DNA from: an uncultured Flavobacteriales bacterium
GTDB lineage: Bacteria > Bacteroidota > Bacteroidia > Flavobacteriales_D > Parvicellaceae
Direction of reading: 5' to 3'
DNA: 63,600 nucleotides
NCBI GenBank assembly: GCA_905480225.1
Contig: CAJQPO010000025.1
Location: forward strand, 1 to 63,600
The notes under the pieces are model-generated. The model was not told the origin of the DNA. It worked only from the letters and a program-made list of their open reading frames with translations, and did not search any database. The position numbers and the translations under genes were made by a program. This document shows positions 18,212 to 27,429 of the stretch, in pieces. Numbering within the stretch: the stretch's first letter is position 1; each line of letters opens with the position of its first letter.

Positions 18212-19746
18212 CTTAATTGCGCTTGTTTAATCTGAACAGCTTCTGCAAAAGAAATCTCTTGTGCTTTGCACGCTGACCAAGATAAATAATCAAAATATTG
18301 AAGTACCACGCGTTCATTTGGGCTTTTAAAAGTTAATTTCAAATCACTATACATTTGATTGAAAATTGTCAATCGAACTTCTTTATCATCTGTTTTAATC
18401 AGCTTTTTCAGATACTTAATAATTAAAAATTCAACCTGATAATCTTTCTTTTGCTTTTTTAAATGTCTAGATGTTGATTTAATGATATACTCCAGCAAAT
18501 CGTAATTTTCAAGTTCAAAATGAATAATTAAATTGAACAATCGCGCAAAATTGTATATGTCCTGACGCAGCGTTTGTTCGTTGTCATTTAATAATTTATT
18601 CACCCACTTTAAGGCATTACTATACTGTTCACAGCCGAAATACACATACGTTAGATTATAGTAGAACACAATTTTCTGCTCTTTATTAATCTTTTCATTA
18701 TAAGAATCTATCCCCTTGATAATTTCTTCCGCAATTTTTAACGATTCATCGTATGTACCTTTGCGGTCACAAATCATTAATTCAGCAATATAACTAGAGG
18801 TGAAAATCTTTACCTTAACATCGATACTTTCAAATCCTTTTTCGTTCGGCAGTTCCCGCATCATTTGAATGGTCTCCGTAGCTCGATCCAATTCATTGTT
18901 GTCTATATAGCAATACAGGAGATTTTTTAGTGTTCTAACATACCGTTTAGCTAAATCACTTTTGAGCAGCGGATTCTTGTCTAATATTGTTTTTACTCTT
19001 AGAAATTTAAAAAAGCTTGTTTGGTAATCTCTGTTCGTTGCCGCGCAGAGTCCTTGGATGTAATAGCAGATGGTTGCTGCTCTCGATGATAGTGCTGTAT
19101 TTTTACCTTTTATTAACGGGTGCTGGGCAATTTCATCTACCTCTTTGCGCTCTTTTTCATTTTTTGAAAAACCACCCGATCGGTACAGAAAGTTTATTCT
19201 AGAATACAACATTTGGTACTCTGCCAAATTTCTAAGCTTATCAATTACTTCTTGTTCTTCTTCAATCAATTCATCCAAATTCCTATCAAAACGACCTGCT
19301 TCATAAGCCTCTTCTAATAATAACTTTTCCCAACCAAGCAATTCAAACCAATAGTAAAATTTCTCGTGCTGTATAGCTTGTTTCTTCGCTCTGGATACAA
19401 ATTTATTGCATTCAGAAAACAACGCTTTCCTATATAGAATTTCAACATTCTTAACTTCTTGTTTCAATACGGAACTAATTGTTTTATCCGAATGAAAGGA
19501 CCTTAGACTTTTAAGAATAAGCTTATATAAGTGGTTTTTTTCAGAAGGGAAGTGTTTAATAAACGTTTCTGTTTTAAATGATTGTTTTATATCCTCTTCA
19601 TCATAGCTTTTTTGTTTATCAATGCAATCGAAAATTTTAAGATAGTTTTTTTCACCGCTCTGTAATGATGATGATAATTTAAAGAATCGTTTTTCGCTTT
19701 TAGATAGCGATTTTACGAGGTCGAAAAGTTCTGTTGATGCCTTCAT
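18208..19746 (-). CDS. Large alpha-helical conserved protein of unknown function
   Basis: The 512-residue product has no signal peptide or membrane segment. It is almost entirely predicted-helix-like sequence: charged, Leu-rich, with few Gly or Pro, arranged in stretches that look like TPR-type repeats. The N-terminus, with LVKSLSKSEKRFFKL, is strongly conserved in Bacteroidota proteins of this length as I remember them, but I know of no assigned role. It ends against the convergent lipoprotein gene, sharing a 4-nt stop overlap. aroB lies upstream on the same strand across a 146-nt gap. A cytoplasmic scaffold or adaptor is the most one can infer. Confidence 0.8.
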   Translation of the reverse strand: MKASTELFDLVKSLSKSEKRFFKLSSSLQSGEKNYLKIFDCIDKQKSYDEEDIKQSFKTETFIKHFPSEKNHLYKLILKSLRSFHSDKTISSVLKQEVKNVEILYRKALFSECNKFVSRAKKQAIQHEKFYYWFELLGWEKLLLEEAYEAGRFDRNLDELIEEEQEVIDKLRNLAEYQMLYSRINFLYRSGGFSKNEKERKEVDEIAQHPLIKGKNTALSSRAATICYYIQGLCAATNRDYQTSFFKFLRVKTILDKNPLLKSDLAKRYVRTLKNLLYCYIDNNELDRATETIQMMRELPNEKGFESIDVKVKIFTSSYIAELMICDRKGTYDESLKIAEEIIKGIDSYNEKINKEQKIVFYYNLTYVYFGCEQYSNALKWVNKLLNDNEQTLRQDIYNFARLFNLIIHFELENYDLLEYIIKSTSRHLKKQKKDYQVEFLIIKYLKKLIKTDDKEVRLTIFNQMYSDLKLTFKSPNERVVLQYFDYLSWSACKAQEISFAEAVQIKQAQLS

Positions 19747-19892
19747 AGGAATACTATATAGTGCGGAAATGGGTTTTCGCTAATCTACGCAAATATTGTG
19801 TATTTAGCAATCCAATAATAATAACCTGGCGGTCACATTTAATTTAAATCGAATGGAATCTTCAATTAGGTTAATTCAATAATGCAGTTGGA

Positions 19893-20972
19893 TTAACCCG
19901 TTGCAATTGTATTCAAAAAATTTAGAGCCTCTCGAATTTGAATCTCACTTGCCGTTTGGTTGATTACAGAAACTCCCATCTCTTTTAAAAAAGTAAAATT
20001 AATGGTGCTACCCATATTCTTTTTATCATTTCTCATAATCTCGAGCAGTGCATCGTGTGTTTCACGTCCAATGTTTGGAATTTTATACGTTTTTAGAACC
20101 GTTTTTGTTAATCGCTTAAAACAAGCTTCTGACGTTATCCCTGTTTCTTTTCCAATCCAAGCCTCCGCAATCATACCAATAGCTACCGCTTCTCCATGAA
20201 GTAAGACCGTCGATGAATTCAGATAATGCGTTTCAATAGCATGGCCAATAGTATGTCCAAAATTCAGTTTCTTTCGGTCTTTTACATCTTCAAAATCAGT
20301 TAATACTAACCTGTTTTTTAACTCAACTGACCTAAAAACCAATGATTTAATGTGTTCAAGATCTAAGCATGAACTTTTGGTAGCTTCTTGCCAATAGGCA
20401 TTATCTAGAATCGCACCATGTTTTAATACTTCAGCAAAACCACATTTCATTTGAAGTTCAGGCAAACTTTTGAGAAAATGAACATCGATAATGACTAATT
20501 CTGGTGTTGAAAAACTGCCTATAACATTTTTTAATCCTACAAAATCTACACCTACTTTACCACCTATCGAAGCATCCACCATCGCTAATAATGATGTGGG
20601 AATCTGAATAAAAGGCACCCCTCTTTTAAATGTGCTGGCAACAAATCCTCCAAGATCAGTAACTACACCGCCGCCCAAATTGATGATGATATCATTCCGT
20701 GAAATTTTTAGATTGACTAATGATTCCCAAACCTCTTTACACCCTTCTATGTTCTTGTTTTCCTCACCACTCTTTATTTGAATAATCTTAGCTTGGTTAA
20801 GTCTCTCATTTGAACTAAGCAACATCGGCCAGCAATACTTGAGCGTATTTTCATCTGCGATCAAAACAGGGTTTTTTTCTGGATGTTGATCTAAATAGTT
20901 CGCGAGTATCTGTCCTGCACTTCCAAAAAGTATATCATGATCAAATGAGGCTAAACGATGACTTTCTTCCAT
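19893..20972 (-). CDS. aroB: 3-dehydroquinate synthase
   Basis: This is the second enzyme of the shikimate pathway, converting DAHP to 3-dehydroquinate with NAD and a divalent metal. The NAD-binding stretch LGGGVVTDLGGFVAS, the substrate segment QIPTSLLAMVDASIGGK and the metal-binding GHTIGHAIE with its upstream Glu and downstream His (LLHGEAVAIGM) are all present. At 359 aa the length is normal. The start is ATG at 20972. It is divergent from the proline dehydrogenase gene across 74 nt. No other shikimate gene is in the window. Confidence 0.96.
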   Translation of the reverse strand: MEESHRLASFDHDILFGSAGQILANYLDQHPEKNPVLIADENTLKYCWPMLLSSNERLNQAKIIQIKSGEENKNIEGCKEVWESLVNLKISRNDIIINLGGGVVTDLGGFVASTFKRGVPFIQIPTSLLAMVDASIGGKVGVDFVGLKNVIGSFSTPELVIIDVHFLKSLPELQMKCGFAEVLKHGAILDNAYWQEATKSSCLDLEHIKSLVFRSVELKNRLVLTDFEDVKDRKKLNFGHTIGHAIETHYLNSSTVLLHGEAVAIGMIAEAWIGKETGITSEACFKRLTKTVLKTYKIPNIGRETHDALLEIMRNDKKNMGSTINFTFLKEMGVSVINQTASEIQIREALNFLNTIATG

Positions 20973-21032
20973 AAAACAAAGAAAGAAAGAATAGAACAGA
21001 TACGGAAGGATATTTTAAATTGGTTGAATAAT

Positions 21033-21040
21033 TATATTTG
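21033..21040 (+). promoter_or_regulatory. Candidate -7 box before proline dehydrogenase
   Basis: TATATTTG matches TAnnTTTG and ends 6 nt before the ATG at 21047. TTG occurs upstream at 21020 and 21024, but closer than the usual 17-23 nt. If used, the transcript would start at or next to the ATG. Confidence 0.5.
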
Positions 21041-21046
21041 TGCCCG

Positions 21047-22213
21047 ATGATTTCATTTGACGACACAGAAACAGCCTTTAAAAGCAAAACAGATGCTGAA
21101 TTAAACAGGGCTTATAAACTGTTTAAATTAGTAGGCAGCAACACATTAGTGTCTTTTGGAAAGTGGGCTACTAATGTTGCCCTATTGCTGAAATTACCCA
21201 TAAAAGGCCCCGTAAAAGCGACCATTTTTAAACAATTTTGTGGTGGAGAAACCATCGCTGAATGTGACCCCACCATCCATAATCTTTGGAAATTTGGTAT
21301 TGGAACTATTCTAGACTATTCTGTTGAAGGTAAAGAGAGTGAAGCTGATTTTGAAAGAACTTGTTCAGAAATTTTACGAACTGTTCAGCGTTCAGATCAG
21401 GAAGAGTCTATTCCTTTTAGTGTATTTAAAGTAACGGGAATCACGACGTTTTCTCTACTCGAGAAATTGAGTTCAAACCAACAATTATCTGCAGAGGAAG
21501 ACAAAAAATACGATCAGTTTTACAATCGGATAGATCGCATTTGTGCAGCTGCTTTTAATGCGAATACACCTGTATTTATTGATGCGGAAGAAAGCTGGAT
21601 ACAAGAGGCCATTGATACAATTTGTACTGCAATGATGGCGAAATACAATAAGAAAAGTGCCATTGTGTATAACACTATACAATTGTATAGATGGGATCGA
21701 TTAGCTTACATTAAAAAGCTACACAGCCAGGCTAAACAAGAATCATTCTTTCTTGGCTTAAAATTAGTCCGTGGAGCCTATATGGAAAAAGAACGTGAAC
21801 GGGCTAAAGATCAAAACTACACCTCCCCAATACAAAAAGATAAACAAGCTACAGATCAAGATTATGACGATGCATTACAATATTGCATCGAAAACATTAA
21901 TACCATTGCCTTTTGCGCTGGAACCCATAATGAACACAGCACGCTTTATCTGACAGAGCTCATGAAAAAATATGGTGTAAAGAAAAACAACGCGCATATA
22001 TACTTTGCACAGTTATTAGGTATGAGCGACCACATCAGCTATAACCTATCTGATGCGGGTTATAATGTAGCTAAATATGTTCCTTACGGTCCGGTAAATG
22101 ATGTGCTGCCCTATTTATTGAGGAGAGCAGACGAAAATACATCAGTCGCAGGACAAACCTCACGAGAACTGGCTCTTATCATGAAAGAAAGAAAACGCAG
22201 AGGCGCTTGTTAA
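21047..22213 (+). CDS. Proline dehydrogenase family protein
   Basis: This is a monofunctional FAD-dependent proline dehydrogenase of the PutB/PRODH type, oxidising proline to pyrroline-5-carboxylate. The TIM-barrel strands include VFIDAEESW, LKLVRGAYMEKER and FCAGTHNEHS. The C-terminal LLRRADENTSV carries the Arg pair that binds the substrate carboxylate. I chose ATG at 21047 (388 aa); a TTG nine bases earlier is less likely because the promoter box occupies that space. There is no P5C dehydrogenase domain or gene next to it. It shares a 4-nt stop overlap with the convergent 22210-22914 gene. Confidence 0.93.
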   Translation: MISFDDTETAFKSKTDAELNRAYKLFKLVGSNTLVSFGKWATNVALLLKLPIKGPVKATIFKQFCGGETIAECDPTIHNLWKFGIGTILDYSVEGKESEADFERTCSEILRTVQRSDQEESIPFSVFKVTGITTFSLLEKLSSNQQLSAEEDKKYDQFYNRIDRICAAAFNANTPVFIDAEESWIQEAIDTICTAMMAKYNKKSAIVYNTIQLYRWDRLAYIKKLHSQAKQESFFLGLKLVRGAYMEKERERAKDQNYTSPIQKDKQATDQDYDDALQYCIENINTIAFCAGTHNEHSTLYLTELMKKYGVKKNNAHIYFAQLLGMSDHISYNLSDAGYNVAKYVPYGPVNDVLPYLLRRADENTSVAGQTSRELALIMKERKRRGAC

Positions 22214-22914
22214 TTGCAGGGGCAAATGCCTACACTATCCTTTCTCGTAACTTCTAGTATTCTAGTTCTTAGCCCTTTTTCTACTAGAAAATATAAATTT
22301 TCTCTATCGCTTTGACTCAATTCAATCCTATAAATAGGATTAGGGTGCTGTCTAGGATAGCTCTGTTCATGAATTACTTTACCATCTTTGAAAATGCTTA
22401 AAGCAGTTAGGCTGTCTATACCTACACATTCAAATTGACAAGAATTTGATTGAGTTAACTCAAACCCATTTTCAAACAGTTTTGACAAAATCATATTATT
22501 GGGCATAAATAACGGTAGTTGAACTGAATCACTTTGATTTCCACAAGCACATGTTTCATTAAAATCATGAAACCTTATAACCTGTGAAATTGAATCTACC
22601 GTATTTAAAGCAAAAGTTATTTTATACTTATCATCCGCAACAACATAGTTTTTTACAGATCCTGATGTTTCACTTTCTGAAAACAAAACACTACCCCGCT
22701 CCACTACATTGAAAACATCCTGGCTAGATAAGCCGTAGCAATCCATTTGACATGCTCTGAATTCTGAAATTACTAATTGACTATCTTCTATTGAGGAAAG
22801 AACACGTTTTCCCGGCATCCACTCGCAACCTCTGCCATTAAACATGAAATAAGTAGCAATTAATCCCATGCCTACACCTACTAAATATACACGTACTCTT
22901 CTTCCAATTTTCAT
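22210..22914 (-). CDS. Membrane-anchored Cys-rich protein with two DUF4258-like repeats
   Basis: The 234-aa product has one N-terminal membrane segment (about 9-27), then two tandem copies of a roughly 85-residue unit. Each copy begins with CQxxC (CQMDC, CQFEC), continues with a helix, a GxVL/GKVI turn and two to three strands, and ends with CxC (CACG, CPCN). The layout resembles the DUF4258 fold but adds two Cys pairs per copy, suggesting disulfides or a metal site outside the cytoplasm. The function is unknown. It is 66 nt downstream of ald on the same strand and may be read from that transcript or from the near-consensus box TACTTTCG just before its ATG. Confidence 0.7.
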   Translation of the reverse strand: MKIGRRVRVYLVGVGMGLIATYFMFNGRGCEWMPGKRVLSSIEDSQLVISEFRACQMDCYGLSSQDVFNVVERGSVLFSESETSGSVKNYVVADDKYKITFALNTVDSISQVIRFHDFNETCACGNQSDSVQLPLFMPNNMILSKLFENGFELTQSNSCQFECVGIDSLTALSIFKDGKVIHEQSYPRQHPNPIYRIELSQSDRENLYFLVEKGLRTRILEVTRKDSVGICPCN

Positions 22915-22980
22915 TCTTCGAAAGTACTCATTCTACTTCCAAATTTGTGAATCAGATAAAAAAATAAACCACAGAAAATG

Positions 22981-24198
22981 TTATCTGGCGGCCATTAATA
23001 AATTAAGATCTTGATAGGGTAATCCAAATGTTTCTCCCAAATAGGAGGAAGTTAACGACCCTCTGTACATATATACACCATGACGAAAACCTGGATTATC
23101 ATAGATTATTTTCTCCATTCCACCACCTTCTCCAATATCGATTATCAAAGGTGCAAAAATATTGCTCAAAGCAAAGGATGCAGTTCGGGGTACACTTGAG
23201 GCGATATTAGGTACACAATAGTGCACTATACCAAACTCTTTATAGATGGGGTCCTCATGAGATGTTACCCTTGATGTTTCAAAACAACCTCCTTGGTCAA
23301 TACTAACGTCAATGATCACAGAACCTTCTTTCATATTCTGAACCATTGTCTCGGTAACCACCATTGGTGTTCTGCCAGCTTGTGCACGCAAAGATCCTAT
23401 AGCCACATCAGCTCGTCGGAGTGCCTTAGCCAAGACTTTTGGAGTAATTACAGATGTATAAATCCGCTGCCCTAATGAATTCTGTAAACGCCTGAGCTTG
23501 TACGTAGAGTTATCAAATACTTTAACAATAGCACCCAAACCAAGCGCAGCTCTCGCAGCAAATTCTGCGACTGTTCCTGCTCCAATGATAACAACCTCAG
23601 CAGGTGCAATTCCAGCAACACCACCAAGCATCATTCCTCTGCCTGTGTCTTCACTTAAATAGCGTCCTGCAGTTAATATGGCCGTATTACCTGCAATCTC
23701 ACCCATGGATCGAATAACTGGAAAAATTCCCGAATTATCTTTCACATAATCCCAGGCAATTGCAGTAACCTTTTTCTCCATTAATTTCTTTAACGTGTTT
23801 TTAGGTTGAACAGCAAGTTGTAATGCAGAAAATAATGTCTGCTTCATTTGCATCATTTCGATTTCTGTATTAGTTGGAGGAGCAACCTTGAAAATCAAAT
23901 CTGCTTTAAATACTTCTTCTGTATCATACGCAATTCTTGCGCCTGCCTCACTGTAATCAGAATCCGTGAAATTAGCACCCGTTCCGGCCTTGGTTTCAAT
24001 CACTACAGTATGGCCATGAGCTGTCAGCAACCCAACCGCTTCGGGTGCCAAAGCCACCCGATTCTCCATAAATGATGTTTCTTTTGGAATTCCGATGTAG
24101 AGTTTCTTATTCTTTTTGCCAACCTCTAACATTTCTTCCTGAGGCATCAACGCTGCTTCTTGAGCAAGTGATTTCAGGGCATCGCCGGATACAATCAT
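22981..24198 (-). CDS. ald: Alanine dehydrogenase
   Basis: This is an NAD-dependent enzyme interconverting L-alanine with pyruvate and ammonia. The family N-terminus IGIPKET, the substrate loop ENRVALAPEAV, the NAD-binding VVIIGAGTVAEFAA and the DQGGCFETS segment are clear. At 405 aa it is about 30 residues longer than typical bacterial Ald because of an N-terminal extension, a form seen in Bacteroidota. PntA-type transhydrogenase subunits are related, but the length and end fit Ald better. Its ATG overlaps the tsaE stop in ATGA, so it is the third gene of the porX-tsaE-ald operon. Confidence 0.9.
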   Translation of the reverse strand: MIVSGDALKSLAQEAALMPQEEMLEVGKKNKKLYIGIPKETSFMENRVALAPEAVGLLTAHGHTVVIETKAGTGANFTDSDYSEAGARIAYDTEEVFKADLIFKVAPPTNTEIEMMQMKQTLFSALQLAVQPKNTLKKLMEKKVTAIAWDYVKDNSGIFPVIRSMGEIAGNTAILTAGRYLSEDTGRGMMLGGVAGIAPAEVVIIGAGTVAEFAARAALGLGAIVKVFDNSTYKLRRLQNSLGQRIYTSVITPKVLAKALRRADVAIGSLRAQAGRTPMVVTETMVQNMKEGSVIIDVSIDQGGCFETSRVTSHEDPIYKEFGIVHYCVPNIASSVPRTASFALSNIFAPLIIDIGEGGGMEKIIYDNPGFRHGVYMYRGSLTSSYLGETFGLPYQDLNLLMAAR

Positions 24199-24608
24199 TG
24201 ATTTATCGTTATTAACCGAATATTCTTCAGTTCTTGAACGATAATCCTTACGTAATTATCAGGTAAAAGTTTCTTGATTTTTTCTGACCACTCAACAAAA
24301 CAATACCCACTACCATCTAGATATTCTTCTATCCCGATATCATAAGCTTCTTCATCAGACTCAAAACGATAGCAATCAATGTGATAAATAGAACCATATA
24401 ATTCAGAATAATATTCATTCACAATAGAATATGTAGGACTGGAAGGTTCATCATCTATACCCAATTGTTTACAAAGCTCTGAAATCAATGTCGTCTTGCC
24501 AGCACCCATTTGGCCGTCTACCAAAATTAAACCCGGTGACAGTACCTTTAAAATTTTTGTTGCTGCTAACGGCAAACTATCTAGACTAGCAACACGTATC
24601 TCCATCAT
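24195..24608 (-). CDS. tsaE: tRNA threonylcarbamoyladenosine biosynthesis ATPase TsaE
   Basis: This 137-aa P-loop protein works with TsaB and TsaD to make the t6A modification at position 37 of ANN-decoding tRNAs. The Walker A motif GQMGAGKTT lies at 32-40, followed by the family motif SSPTYSIVNEY and, near the C-terminus, FVEWSEKI. It is of usual length. It overlaps porX upstream and ald downstream by 4 nt each, both as ATGA, indicating tight translational coupling in one operon. tsaB and tsaD are not in this window. Confidence 0.95.
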   Translation of the reverse strand: MMEIRVASLDSLPLAATKILKVLSPGLILVDGQMGAGKTTLISELCKQLGIDDEPSSPTYSIVNEYYSELYGSIYHIDCYRFESDEEAYDIGIEEYLDGSGYCFVEWSEKIKKLLPDNYVRIIVQELKNIRLITINQ

Positions 24609-26149
24609 TTTGCTTTTAGTTCTACATATGGTATAAGCACTTCTTCTAATGAAATGCCTCCATGTTGAAATGTGTTGTTATAAAATTTAACGTAATGATT
24701 GTAATTATTGGGGTAAACAAAAAAACTATCTTCCTTAGCAAATATAAATGAACTACTCATATTTTGCTGTGGCAAAAAACAGTCTCTTGGGTTTCTTACT
24801 TCAAAAACTTCATTCGCCTTGTAATTCAAGTTTTTACCTTGTTTATAACGAAGGTTCGCATTTGTATTTCTATCTCCAACTACTTTTATAGGGTCATTTA
24901 CTTTTATCATTCCATGATCTGTTGTTACCAACACACGCATCTTATTCTCTGCAGCTAGTTTAAACAAATCGAATAGTGGCGAATGTTCAAACCAACTTAA
25001 TGTTAAAGACCTGTAGGCAGATTCATCATCAGCTAACTCCCTGATTACCTCCATGTCTGTTCTGGCATGAGACAACATGTCAACGAAATTATAAACTACT
25101 ACATTCAATTTGTTCTGTAATAAATTAGAAAAATTATCTACTAACTTTTTACCTTTTTCCAAATTGGTAATTTTAGTGTACGAATGTTTAACGTCCTTGC
25201 CCAAACGCTTTAAATTGGCTGTTAGCAACTCGTTTTCATATAAATTCTTACCCCCTTCGTCTTGATCATTTTTCCACCATTGTGGATACTTTTTTTGAAT
25301 TTCTGTTGGCATCAACCCTGCGAATAAAGCATTTCTCGCATATTGCGTAGCAGTAGGTAAAATACTGTAGTACACTTCTTCTTTCTCCACCGTATAAAGG
25401 TCACTTAATGCTGACCTAAGTATCCGCCACTGATCGTACCGTAAATTATCAATAACAAAAAGCATAACAGGTTGATTACCGATTGCAGGGGCTATTTTTT
25501 TCTGCATCAAAGTATGCGACATCACGGGTGCCTCTTCCACGCCATTTAACCAAAAGGAGTAATTATTTGCTATGAATCTGCTAAAAAGTTGATTCGCTTC
25601 TTTTTTTTGCATTTCAAAAATTTCCAGCATACTTTCTTCATCGGAATTTTCTAACTCCAATTCCCAATGAACTAACTTTTGATAAAATTCTACCCACTCC
25701 TCGTAATTCATTCGATCTTGCAATTGCATGGAAATTTGTCGAAATTCACGTTGATAAGATGTAGTAGCCTTTTCACTCACTAATCTTTTGGACTCCAAAT
25801 TCTTCTTTAAGGACAAAAGTATTTGGTTAGGATTGACTGGTTTAATTAAATAGTCCGCAATTTTTCCACCAATGGCCCCTTCCATTATTGACTCCTCTTC
25901 ACTTTTAGTAATCATTACAATTGGAATAAATGGGTGCTTACTTTTAATTCTATCTAACGTTTCTAAGCCCGATAATCCAGGCATGTTCTCATCTAATAGA
26001 ACCAGATCAAAATGTTGCTCATCTATCTTGTCTATTGCGTCATCACCACTGTTGACGGTCTCTATTACATAGCCCTTACTCTCTAGAAATATGACATGTG
26101 GTTTCAACAAGTCTATTTCATCATCTGCCCAAAGAATTTTATTACTCAT
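24605..26149 (-). CDS. porX: T9SS response regulator with PglZ phosphodiesterase domain (PorX)
   Basis: This is a two-domain regulator. A CheY-like receiver occupies residues 1-120, with acidic D9 and D10, the phosphoacceptor D53 in LLDENMPG and K103. A PglZ/alkaline-phosphatase-fold domain follows, with metal-binding FVIDNLRYD (D234), the Thr-bearing PTATQYARN (265-273) and TTDHGMI. This architecture is that of PorX, which controls type IX secretion genes and has been reported to cleave oligonucleotides. T9SS sorting domains elsewhere in the window fit this role. I chose ATG at 26149 (514 aa); an earlier start would add 13 residues over the promoter. tsaE and ald overlap downstream. Confidence 0.92.
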   Translation of the reverse strand: MSNKILWADDEIDLLKPHVIFLESKGYVIETVNSGDDAIDKIDEQHFDLVLLDENMPGLSGLETLDRIKSKHPFIPIVMITKSEEESIMEGAIGGKIADYLIKPVNPNQILLSLKKNLESKRLVSEKATTSYQREFRQISMQLQDRMNYEEWVEFYQKLVHWELELENSDEESMLEIFEMQKKEANQLFSRFIANNYSFWLNGVEEAPVMSHTLMQKKIAPAIGNQPVMLFVIDNLRYDQWRILRSALSDLYTVEKEEVYYSILPTATQYARNALFAGLMPTEIQKKYPQWWKNDQDEGGKNLYENELLTANLKRLGKDVKHSYTKITNLEKGKKLVDNFSNLLQNKLNVVVYNFVDMLSHARTDMEVIRELADDESAYRSLTLSWFEHSPLFDLFKLAAENKMRVLVTTDHGMIKVNDPIKVVGDRNTNANLRYKQGKNLNYKANEVFEVRNPRDCFLPQQNMSSSFIFAKEDSFFVYPNNYNHYVKFYNNTFQHGGISLEEVLIPYVELKAK

Positions 26150-26170
26150 ACACTTCTGTCTAAAATTGAA

Positions 26171-26178
26171 TAGTTTTG
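26171..26178 (+). promoter_or_regulatory. Candidate -7 box for the HD hydrolase gene
   Basis: TAGTTTTG matches TAnnTTTG on the plus strand, 27 nt before the TTG start at 26206. No good -33 TTG is seen at the usual distance. It sits between the porX start and the porX -7 box. Confidence 0.4.
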
Positions 26179-26185
26179 CTCTGAA

Positions 26186-26219
26186 CAAATTTAAGATTCA
26201 GCGCATTGGTTAACAAAAA
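26186..26219 (-). promoter_or_regulatory. porX: Promoter of the porX-tsaE-ald operon
   Basis: On the minus strand TTTTTG (forward 26214-26219), a 20-nt spacer and TAAATTTG (forward 26186-26193) match the Bacteroidota consensus. The implied RNA start is about 30 nt before the porX ATG. The -33 element lies inside the first codons of the divergent HD gene. Confidence 0.65.
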
Positions 26220-27429
26220 GAAAATATTTAACGACCCAATCTATGGTTTTATTTCCATCCCGCACGAACTTATTTTGGACCTTATCGATCATCGATATTT
26301 TCAACGACTTAGAAGAATCAAGCAACTGGGCTTAACAGACTTCGTTTACCCCGGGGCATTGCACACCCGATTTCACCACGCGCTGGGGTGTACTTTTTTA
26401 ATGCAGCAAGCGATTGCCTCTCTACGTCAAAAAGGTCACGAAATAACGGAAACGGAAAATATAGGTGCAATAATAGCCATCCTTTTGCATGATATTGGAC
26501 ATGGCCCTTTTTCGCATGCCTTAGAGCATACTGTGGTACAAGGAATAAACCACGAAGAAATTTCTTTACTCTTTATGCAGCAATTGAATAAGGAGTTTGA
26601 CGGCCAATTAGATACCGCTATTGCCATTTTTAATGATTCTTACCCAAAGAAGTTTTTGCACCAATTGGTATCCAGCCAATTAGACATTGACCGATTAGAT
26701 TATTTAAAAAGAGATAGTTTTTATTCTGGCGTTTCAGAAGGAATTGTTAGCAGTGAGCGTATCATTGACATGCTTGATGTAGTCAATGATAGCTTGGTAA
26801 TTCAGCAAAAAGGGATTTATTCTGTTGAAAAATTTATTGTGGCTAGGAGGTTAATGTATTGGCAAGTTTATTTGCACAAAACAGTGATTTCTGCAGAATT
26901 TATGCTGGTGAAAATATTAGAGAGGGCTAAACTTTTAACAAGTCAAGGAGAAAATCTGTTTTGCTCAGAAGTTCTTAAGTTCTTTTTATGTAACCAAGTT
27001 GATAAAAAAGACTTTCAAGAAGGCAATGCGCTCGATCAATTTGCCAAATTGGATGACTATGATTTAATGGGGGCAATAAAAGTCTGGTCAGAGCATTCAG
27101 ACAAACTACTTCGGTTTCTTTGTAAAGCCATTGTCAATCGAACCTTGTTTAAAGTGATTATCAGTAAGGAACCCTTTGATGATGAAATTGAAAACAAAAT
27201 AGTTCAGCAAGTTATGGATACTTATGGGATGAATAGAGCAGAAGCCGCCTCCATAATTATTAACGAAGAAGTCGCCAACAATGCCTATAACTCAGCGTAT
27301 GATTCAATTAATGTTCTTTTTAAAAATGGTGAAGTAAAGGACATTGCGGATGCATCTGACAACCTCAACATTCAAACACTTGCTTCGCCTGTTAGAAAGT
27401 ATTTTATGTGCCACCCCTTATTGAACTGA
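26206..27429 (+). CDS. HD domain phosphohydrolase (dNTPase/SAMHD1-like group)
   Basis: This is a 407-aa cytoplasmic metal-dependent HD protein of the group that includes YdhJ-like proteins and SAMHD1-type dNTP triphosphohydrolases. The metal-binding residues are visible: HTRFHHALG (H53), the HD pair H95-D96 in LLHDIGHGPFSH, and the downstream Asp in SQLDIDRLDYLKRD. The actual substrate is not established. The start is TTG at 26206; no ATG precedes the conserved FNDPIYGFI. It is divergent from porX with interleaved promoters. Its TGA overlaps the ATG of the TonB receptor gene. Confidence 0.9.
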   Translation: MVNKKKIFNDPIYGFISIPHELILDLIDHRYFQRLRRIKQLGLTDFVYPGALHTRFHHALGCTFLMQQAIASLRQKGHEITETENIGAIIAILLHDIGHGPFSHALEHTVVQGINHEEISLLFMQQLNKEFDGQLDTAIAIFNDSYPKKFLHQLVSSQLDIDRLDYLKRDSFYSGVSEGIVSSERIIDMLDVVNDSLVIQQKGIYSVEKFIVARRLMYWQVYLHKTVISAEFMLVKILERAKLLTSQGENLFCSEVLKFFLCNQVDKKDFQEGNALDQFAKLDDYDLMGAIKVWSEHSDKLLRFLCKAIVNRTLFKVIISKEPFDDEIENKIVQQVMDTYGMNRAEAASIIINEEVANNAYNSAYDSINVLFKNGEVKDIADASDNLNIQTLASPVRKYFMCHPLLN

